Shown piece by piece: positions 56,795-64,000 of a stretch of DNA of 64,000 bases. The notes beneath the pieces are model-generated. The model ran no database searches, had not been told where the DNA came from, and worked only from the letters and a program-made list of their open reading frames with translations. Origin of the DNA: Cristatella mucedo. Lineage: Eukaryota > Bryozoa > Phylactolaemata > Cristatellidae. Every line of letters begins with the position of its first letter. The first letter of the stretch is position 1. The position numbers were made by a program, and so were the translations under genes. Location: positions 310,001-374,000 of the forward strand of contig WPIO01000146.1 in assembly GCA_009760855.2 (NCBI GenBank), read 5' to 3'.

Positions 56795-57190
56795 AATCAA
56801 ACTGCAGTGGCTCCCTATCAAGCCTTCTTTCGACATCAGAGTTTAGGCCGCTTTACATTAGGTTGCTTGACTCACTAGCTCAAGAGTACCTAACCGAACT
56901 GCTTGCCATTTGGGCTTGCCATTGTACCTCTAGCTCCACTGCTGCATGCTTTTAGCTGTGCCTCAACAGAACCTCAAGTTGTACAGATTACCGAATAATT
57001 TAACTCCGTTTTAACAGACGTCGCGGTAACCCTGAATTAAACACTCCACAATAAAGATTAGGAAGGTTAGGAAATAAACAAAGTATCCGCGCCTGACAAT
57101 TTTGCTGGGTCGGTGTGAATTATTCTTTTTCCTTGCTCATGCTGATGCTGTGCATGTTTTCACTACCCGCACCGGCAATCTTCATTTACG
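56795..57190 (+). mobile_element. Very decayed L2-like 3' region
   Basis: 'LQWLPIKPSFDIRV' (compare 'LHWLPVKQRIDFKVL') and then, near 57100-57175, 'TGCTGGGTCGGTGTGAATTATTC' and 'CATGCTGATGCTGTGCATG', which parallel the family's 3' UTR. Confidence 0.5.
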
Positions 57191-57695
57191 TCATGAGCAA
57201 AGTGCCTGTATTCCTGTAAGCGCTGATTATAAGCTCTTCTAGCGCCTTATGATGCTTCATTTGGCTCAATACATTCTTCCCAGATTGAATCTTATTTATA
57301 TCCTCACTTGAATTCACCGTGCCATAAGAACTTACTAGTAGTTTCAACCGAGTGATCTCTATACTCAACCCGAGCTCATATCATGCATCAGCCTGCCGGA
57401 TACATAGTATTTAGCACCGTGGCACTGAGTTCTGTAGCTAAATCAGTTGAGCGGTGGATGAATGAAGTAGTGTGGCATTATAAGTGGTTAGAGAGTAGAA
57501 AGGAAAATATGCTAATGCAGGAGTCACATTTAGCTTCAAAACTTTGAAAATGACTTGTATGATCTAGGATCGGAATATTCTGATACTGAAGTATTTATTT
57601 TAGGGAATAGTACCACTTGTGCATTTTCCCGAGGACTGAATGCCACAAGAAAGCTGAAACCGATGCAGGAATTACTGTGGGCATGAGGTCACCCA
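57191..57695. other. Unassigned DNA
   Basis: Nothing recognised. Confidence 0.35.
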
Positions 57696-57699
57696 GCCA

Positions 57700-58625
57700 C
57701 GCCGAACTTTTTAGATCAGAGCAAACTTTGGCTTTAGTCTTCTAATAGGTGATGCAATTGAATGACCATCACCACGAGCTCAAAATTTAGGTGTCGTTTT
57801 GGACAGGAGCCTAAATTTTAAAAGCATCCTTCAGAAGACTGCTTCTACCGCTAGCCAACAAGTCCGATTCGTATCTAAGATTAGGAGCTGACTTCCGTAG
57901 TGGCTTACAAAAAATTTAAATAGCTCCTTAGTTCTGTCTAGGCTATATTATTGTTGTTGCCTTTCGCAAAGCAACTAGGTCATTGCAGCTGGCTATGAAT
58001 ATGGCTGCAAGGCTAGTTTTCAAGACGCGCCTCCTTTTCTAAAAGAGCTAGGATGACTGCCTGTGGATCAACGGATGCAGAGCTAAGTTTTTACGGTGAC
58101 CCACACAGCCTGCCGCGTCTTGCCTTCTCCATAATTAGCTGAACTGCTGCACCAATTTCAGCCTCTTCGTTCTCTCAGGTCACGGATGGACAATACATTA
58201 GCTGTTCTATTCCTCTGCTTAAAGACCGTTGGCGACAGCAGCTTTAGCTCTGCAGGTCATAGACTGTGGAACTCGCTTCGTTAATTCTAAAGCAACAAAA
58301 ACTATTCACCTGCTGCCGACTCACCCTTTTCAGCGGTCCTGACCTGCTACTTCTATGCTACTCACTACCTTAACTGATCTCATGACTCTGCTATGCTTCC
58401 CACTTTTTCTTTATTGCATGAGACGAAGTCTGTTGGCTACTGAATGCGTGCCGAAAGCCGTTGATTGATCTGAGGGCGCTTTATCAAGTGAATTATTAAT
58501 TATTGTCGATGCTGTGAGTGCGCTACACAAAACTCTCCTGCGTAATACTCACATTGTCTTAATGGCTTTGTGGAGTTACAGACGGCGCTACGTCACATTA
58601 CATTACATCTAGTTGAGTATCCACC
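57700..58625 (+). mobile_element. LINE-B, 3' half
   Basis: Thumb-side sequence ('SKFRCRFGQEPKF' type, from 'LGVVLDRSL'), then 'LKELG.LPVDQRMQS', 'HQFQPLRSLRS.MDNTLAVLFLCLKTVGDSSFSSAGHRLWNSL', 3' UTR and a CATTACATTACAT end at about 58612. Frame changes are frequent. It contains a micro-insertion at 58461-58505. Confidence 0.85.
58461..58505 (+). mobile_element. Ultra-short L2-like insertion in LINE-B
   Basis: 'TTGATTGATCTGAGGGCGCTTTATCAAGTG' type end plus an ATTATTAATTATT tail, about 45 bp in all, placed between 'GTGCCGAAAGCCG' and 'GCTGTGAGTGCGC', which are nearly adjacent in other LINE-B copies. Confidence 0.85.
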
Positions 58626-59266
58626 GACCAACCTAAGCCTTCAAAGCATATTTAGGAGTTACGAGCACACTGATAAGGAATTATTCTAAAAAATGACCAA
58701 ACCTAAATAAATCGTAAAATATATAAGCCAGTCTTTATAGTAAGCTGTCACCTCTATTGGACTGTAGACAAAAAAGTGCTGATTAAAAGTGTTCTGGAAG
58801 TCCAGAATACGCTATAAGCGTCGAGAAGTCATAAAATAGGACACCTAAATAGTATACCTGGAACATATGATGCCTGTCTCAATAAAGCATGACGTAGTTG
58901 AAATGCTGAGTTTTCAGGTCTAGAATTGCACTAAAGAAATTCTATCAGTAGCTACTATATGATATTACGCCACTTGCGATTGGATAGTTAGCAGACGTCC
59001 ACGAATGAAACTGGCAAGTTAGGTATTCAGTTTACATGTCTCTTCAGCTTATTTCAATTGTCCACATGAGTTACAATTATTTAAGTAAAAGCATTACAGT
59101 AAAAATGGTAAAGATTTATGATTAGTGATCCCGCAATAATTTTAGTAATCATTTTAATCTTGATTTATAATTCAATAGTTAAAACACTCTTACGAAAGAA
59201 AAGACCATCTAACAATAAACAGCTTAGCACGGTTAGTATTTAAAAACGCAGCAAACATCAGCTTAC
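58626..59266. other. Unassigned DNA next to exon Ig1
   Basis: Start of the giant intron on the minus strand. No repeat recognised. Confidence 0.4.
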
Positions 59267-59689
59267 CTCCATTACTGCAAGCCGACACCCCAACCCACGC
59301 CTCGTCTTCGGATTCCAAGGTCGCAGCAGTTCGGTTGTTACCAAAGACTGAGCATTTCATCGTCTTGTTCCAAGTGGTCATGTCAGCATTTTCGTTTGAC
59401 CTCAACGTGAGTTCGAACATTACCGTGAACTTTTTCTGCATTCTACCTTGGGGAATGCTGCATGCAGTCTTCTTAATATTGAGAAACTGGAGACCGATAT
59501 CCGTAAGTTGAAAGGGTTCACCGACAGGGCATATTGCTATGTTTGAGGATTTCCTGTTGAGGCTGTCGAGCACCGCGAGGCTCGTCATTGTGACAAATGT
59601 GCCCTCACTTGATTCGATATTGCAGCTGACATTAAAGGTAGATTTCAGCGGAATGCATTCAGGTACATTTATCGAAACGTTTCTGAAAG
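59267..59689 (-). CDS. Ig-like domain exon 1 of a split cell-surface protein gene
   Basis: An internal exon of 423 bp (141 codons), phase 1 at both ends if the acceptor 'CCGTTCTTTTAG' (AG at 59691-59690) is used; a second AG seven bases downstream would change the phase. The donor is GTAAGC at 59266-59261. It encodes 'FRNVSINVPECIPLKSTFNVSC' (first Ig Cys), an unusually long middle with 'NIAICPVG' and 'KTACSIPQ', and 'TWNKTMKCSVFGNN' (second Ig Cys), ending 'VGVSACSNG'. The extra Cys pair resembles that of exon Ig2. Sequons NVS, NKT and NRT are present. The split codon joins exon Ig2 in frame. At 141 codons it is long for an Ig domain (usually 90-110). The upstream exon with start and signal peptide is not identified. 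Confidence 0.75.
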
Positions 59690-60264
59690 CTAAAAGAACG
59701 GCAAGGTAATCAGCAATGCCTAAACAGCGATGTGCCGTGAGCCAGGTATAATTATAAAGGTTCAATGGGCAGGATAAAAAAAAGCAGCGTATGGTTTTGG
59801 TTGGGATGCCTGCACCACCATCGGAGCGAATTCTTGTGTGCGTGGGCTGTGCCGCTCTGTGATCGATGTAGCATGGTGACAGTGGCGAAAAGGATGGTCA
59901 GAAGGATCGACGAGAAGGGTGAAGAGAGCTGCACCTCTCAATGCATCATGTGTAGGATAAGTCACTGGTGACGCTAGTCTCGGCAGAGTCTCGGTGCTCG
60001 TTCATGAAAAAGCAACCAAACTGTGATAGCGGTTTTGGCCACTCATTCGGTGGATTTTTTCGTTGGCAAAAGTCGTGCCTTACATTTCTTTACATTCCTA
60101 TGCGTTACGACTGCGGAATGGAGTTCGTCGATTGAGTGCATTTACTGGATACCGTCGCTAAGCTATATCCGGAACAAAATGACTACCTTGCCGTGTAATA
60201 CCCTTGTATTTAAACGGCAGATTATTCGCAGGTTATGAAAGATTAAAGGAGGCAGGTTAAAGTG
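59690..60264. other. Region upstream of exon Ig1
   Basis: No start exon can be assigned. On the minus strand near 59870-59934 there is a hydrophobic stretch ('SSILLTILFATVTML') that resembles a signal peptide but has no in-frame ATG before it and no good donor after it. Confidence 0.3.
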
Positions 60265-60274
60265 ACCGTAGGAA

Positions 60275-60840
60275 TAGTTGGGTGACTAGGGCTACTGACC
60301 CTATGACAATAGGCCTGTACCAACCGGCCTATACGGCAGTAGATCTGTATACCATCTGGTCTGCGACTATTGGATCTACGACAACGAGGCTGTACTAACT
60401 GGCCAATACGATAACTGATCTATGTGTCAAGTTTTAAAAATAATAGAAAGTTTTTAATTACACGATTGATACAAACAATTGAGAATGAATTCATGATTTA
60501 TATTTTATATAGTTATGCAACAGGATGATTAGTAGGACAGTTTTTTCTCTTAAAAGTGTCAACGATATTTATTAAATACTATACAAAATCGATCATAATG
60601 TGACTGTAGCTTCTCAACTAACTATGCGACAAATATGCAACAGCACGAAAAAAGTTAGAAACACCGATACGAACGTAACCTTCATTAGCCCGTCAAACTT
60701 TTTCGGCAAGCCCGTGGTATCTCTTTGCTTTGACTCAGTGATTTATGAATATTTTTACGTTAAAAAATTAGTAACTTCATAAAGTATCAATTCTATTTAT
60801 TTATGCTAGCACACATTCAATCCTTATAATAGTCTATAAC

Positions 60841-60871
<31 letters not shown>

Positions 60872-61044
60872 TACCTAATTTGATCAAATAAAACCGAACT
60901 GCACCAGTTCTATTGATATCACCTATTTCCTATCAAAGGGCCACTTGTCAAAGACCAGTTGTTATACAGATCAATTTTCGTATAGGCCGGCTGGTACAGG
61001 CCAATTGTCGTAGGGAGAGTAGTCACAAGTTTAATCGTCGGTGC
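60275..61044. mobile_element. Foldback/MITE-like element with long inverted repeats
   Basis: Left arm about 60299-60367 (CCCTATGACAATAGGCC...) and right arm about 60947-61015, its reverse complement (...GGCCAATTGTCGTAGGG), match at roughly 85% or more by eye over 65-70 bp. The left arm is partly repeated in tandem about 80 bp further in ('CTACGACAACGAGGCTGTACTAACTGGCC'). ACCGTAGGAA occurs at 60265-60274 and 61045-61054, probably the target-site duplication. The interior is AT-rich, including (AT)n at 60844-60870, and has no transposase. Confidence 0.8.
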
Positions 61045-61054
61045 ACCGTAGGAA

Positions 61055-61685
61055 GATAAGGCACAAGCATAGCCCAGCATTTTCTCCCAGTTGCTGCCAC
61101 ACGCATGACGAGTTCTCTAACAAAAAACTCGCATAGCTGAGTCGCCAGATATTTAATTAGCCGACTTAATTTGGTTAGCGTCCAGTATCCTATCTAAACA
61201 TCCCCAAGCAGGATACATTCGTATCCCTTAGAGTCTTTGTAAATATGTGCATCGTGCTGAGCTTACTCGAGGAGTTAAGGTGGAAGCTGCAGGCAGTCTG
61301 CTAGCTTACGTAAACGGCGTTGCCCATTTCGGTCCAAATGGAGCTATATTGCGCCAAGTGAGGCAGGTTTTATTGGTCGCTCTGACAATGGACTTTGCCC
61401 AGACACTGAGGGTCAGCCCAAGTCGGATGTGCAATGGCCATACGACAACCGGGCTTTTCAATTTGACCACGAAGGTGACTTCAATAGATTGGTGATCCGA
61501 GTCATCTGTCTCCGGCTTGTGCCAACAACTTCATCACGAGGTCTGACCGAGAAAAATCATTGAGGAGAACAGACGACTTCTGGGTCGCCGCCATGTTCCC
61601 CATGACTTTGGTACTGCTATTGGCTACGATTGACGGGATATTGAACCTCATGTGGGCAACCACGATAGTTGGCACTGGCTGCTCC
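61055..61685. other. Unassigned DNA
   Basis: An 82-codon plus-strand frame (61247-61495) shows no recognised motif. Confidence 0.35.
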
Positions 61686-62112
61686 AGTAATGTAATGTAA
61701 TGCATCTCCGTCTGTAACTCCACAAAGTCATAAAGACCATGTGGGTGCTACGCAGGAGACTTTTGCAAAGCGCCTTCACAGCCAAACAGCTTTCGGTACG
61801 CATTCGGCAGCCAACAGACTTCGTCTCACTCAACAAATAAAAAGTCGGAAGCATGGCAGAGTCAAGAGAGCAGTTGAGGTAGTGAGCAGCATGGAAGTAC
61901 AGCTCAGGACCGCTGAAAAGGATGAGCCATAGTTGTCAGTAGGAGAGTAGTTATTGTTGCGTAAGAATTGTGGAAGCGAGTTCCACAGTCTAGGACCTGC
62001 AGAGCTAAAGCTTCTGTCGCCAACGGTCTTAAAGCAGAGGAATAGAACAGCTAATTTATTGTCCACACAGGACCTGAGGGCACGAAGGCTGAAACTACAG
62101 TGCTTCCAACAG
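61686..62112 (-). mobile_element. LINE-B, 3' fragment
   Basis: A GTAATGTAATGTAATGC end (reverse of CATTA repeats), 3' UTR, then minus-strand 'ALRSCVDNKLAVLFLCFKTVGDRSFSSAGPRLWNSLPQFLRNNN'. The coding end is among the best preserved of the family. Confidence 0.9.
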
Positions 62113-63050
62113 GCTATCATCATGCAAAAGGCATTAAGAGTGTTTCGATGATGATCAACAATCGTGAGTCTACCTGTACGTCTAATGGTAAGTAAACCTG
62201 TAAGATTGGTGTACGTATAAACGATAAATCTCTTAGGGGTCATTGTTCGGATTGCAATATAATTACTGGATTAACATAATTCTTGAGATGGATGTTATAA
62301 GACTATATTCGCAATAGTAGCTGTAATGGCTTTGCTTACTTCAGTTGCAGAGGAAACTTTCTTCTCACCCATGGCCGTGGCAATGGCGGAAATGATCATC
62401 TTGCCCCTGTCATCTGTTTCACTTGTTGCTATGGTCGAAAGTCCAAGAGAGCTCAAGTCTCGGATGAATAAAATATTATTATTTGTTATATTATCCCAAT
62501 CTTATTTCTCGATGCGGCATGGCATGCGTTATCGCAAGGTACTGCGTATTTTGAAGTTCTTGCAGCAAGCAAACGACACTACTGAATCATCGACGGGGCT
62601 ACAGCAACCGCGTAATTGGGCTCCAGCATGACAGCTAACAGCAGTTATCTCCCGCGCCTGCATTCCCACTACATCCCTCAGCAGGCCGAGAATCGCCCTC
62701 ATACAATCAATCATTTATCAATAAACCGGTATGGCCCATAACCTCCTCTGGGCCATACACTAGTCTATAGTAACACCTGCACCATGATATAAAGTTCACA
62801 ATTCCCAGCAGTAACACAAGCCTACTGCAAAAGTAACGCGAAATACATATGTAACAGCACACCTTCCGCACCAAGGCAAAGCACTTTTCAACGTGATGGC
62901 GCCGTCACATTTAGCGACCACCAGCTTTCCCCGCAGGAAGGCAGGCTGCCTTAGAGACGCTCGGATGGAGGAGGCACGATGAGCACTTGAGTTTGGCAAC
63001 AAGCAGGCTACGTAAGTCACCACCATTTTCGCCCCGCTGCGGCATCCCTA
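62113..63050. other. Unassigned DNA
   Basis: A 101-codon plus-strand frame at 62326-62631 has no family I recognise. No splice context or domain supports a gene. Confidence 0.35.
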
Positions 63051-64000
63051 TTATTTTTCCGCTTCGCCAGGCGCTAGGTTCGTGCCTCCTTTCTTTACCA
63101 CACGCTTTTTGATCATTTCTTTATTTCCGGCTTTCGTCTTCGCACGCATTCTACAGTCGTCACTTTCCGGAACGCGGCCGCCGCCGCTTCTCAGGCAGAC
63201 GCAGCCATTTCTCCGCTTGCCTTGGGCGTCTCTCGCACGTTCACTGCTGTACCTCGCGAGTCTCATCCGCTAGCTTCTTCTAGGACTAAGGCAACTGCTC
63301 CTTGCGCCACTCTTTTTCTCTGCCTCTTCTGCGTCTTCGCATCCGGCGGCACGGCAAGCATCTTGCATGCCTCTTCGGCCGCTGGTTCCTCTCTAGCAGA
63401 CGCCGTGGCCTCTCTCTCTCTCTCTCTCTCGAGCACGCCTGACGCCTCTCTGGCATCCCAGCAAAATCTCCGGCTAATGCGGCCACTTCTCCGGCAGACG
63501 CTTCCTCTATGATATTCTACGCCGATTCTCCGACCCGCACCGACTTTCAAGCTGTCACCGACTCAGACGGGGGCCGACTCTCTAGCCTGTCCTGAATTTC
63601 TTCCGGCCAGCTGCCTTCTCTCTGCCGCATACACCGGCTTGCTGCTGTACACCTCCGTCTCGCTGCTGTACGCATCTACCTCACTGCTGACCGTCGTATT
63701 CATGACACATCATCGCTGATTCGAAAAGGCCTAGAACGTCGACACCTCTGGCTACACAGTGGCAGCTGGGCAAACCTTTTTTGCCGGCACACCAGCTTCT
63801 GTTCGCTCAAGTTCCTGGTCACTCCTGTCGGCCCATTGAGTTTAACCAGCTTTTACGGCATCAGAGAACATAAGTCGCGCTATGTAATGAACGCCCTCAC
63901 TTGGGCCTCGCCTAGCTTTGTACAATCATCCTGCACGACATGCGGGAAACCGTGGCAAACGTGAAGGCCCCGTCCTGCCGAGAAAAGACAAAGACGCTCA
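63051..64000. other. CpG-rich, pyrimidine-rich block
   Basis: High GC with frequent CpG and CTTCTCCGG/TCTCCGGCAGACGC-like short repeats (63185-63510), and a (CT)10 run at 63412-63431. Overlapping open frames on both strands lack recognisable domains. It lies upstream of the minus-strand Ig gene, so a promoter-type CpG island is possible; so is the 5' UTR of an uncharacterised element. Confidence 0.35.

Noticed and set aside
59752-59934. Signal-peptide-like exon just upstream of Ig1 on the minus strand
   Set aside because: The hydrophobic stretch is real, but the apparent start is GTG, there is no in-frame ATG before it and the only downstream GT sites are poor donors.

Overview
This is a window of an animal nuclear genome, most likely an invertebrate. 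The evidence is three immunoglobulin-fold exons bounded by canonical GT/AG splice sites, tRNA-derived SINEs, several families of non-LTR retrotransposon, a hAT fragment, very long microsatellites, and no prokaryotic gene organisation at all. A lophotrochozoan (for example a large-genome flatworm or mollusc) is plausible, but nothing here fixes the phylum.

Host gene. The only host gene I can support is on the minus strand. It is split over three symmetric phase 1-1 exons, each encoding one Ig-like domain: 59267-59689 (141 codons), 6604-6957 (118 codons) and 3669-3965 (99 codons). They join in frame without adjustment. If no exon was missed, Ig1 and Ig2 are separated by an intron of about 52.3 kb and Ig2 and Ig3 by one of about 2.6 kb. 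The product would be a heavily N-glycosylated adhesion or receptor-type protein. Its 5' end (signal peptide, promoter) and 3' end (membrane anchor, tail) were not found.

The rest is mostly a graveyard of mobile elements. The dominant family is an L2-clade-like LINE (APE-type endonuclease plus reverse transcriptase, 3' hairpin, (ATT)n tail). It is present as one near full-length copy (50855-54475), one full-length copy split by two younger copies (25012-29546), one long 5'-truncated copy (35336-37520) and about twenty 3' fragments, some only about 45 bp long. A second LINE family ('LINE-B', 3' tail rich in CATTA) contributes seven or more copies. A third, R2/NeSL-like element with a restriction-like endonuclease domain lies at 49165-54860 and is cut in two by the near full-length L2-like copy. 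Three tRNA-like SINE families are visible; one carries the L2-like 3' hairpin and probably borrows that LINE's machinery.

Region by region. 0-7 kb: LINE fragments, exon Ig3, LINE-B, exon Ig2. 7-10 kb: a CpG-rich block flanked by GGACATTCC-type repeats, a SINE, and 600 bp of (GA)n. 10-14 kb: LINE-B copies with a SINE insertion and a near-perfect hairpin. 14-24 kb: L2-like copies in both orientations and a GC-rich LTR-like block near 19-20 kb. 25-30 kb: nested L2-like copies. 30-35 kb: hAT remnant, SINEs, AT repeats. 35-46 kb: more L2-like copies. 46.25-49.15 kb: an old, strongly diverged satellite with a period near 160 bp, which I consider one of the least expected structures here. 49-55 kb: R2-like plus L2-like nest. 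56-62 kb: LINE remnants, exon Ig1, and a foldback/MITE-like element with a 10-bp flanking duplication. 63-64 kb: CpG-rich, pyrimidine-rich DNA.

All calls come from reading the sequence and comparing copies within the window by eye. Family names rest on recognised motifs, not on searches.
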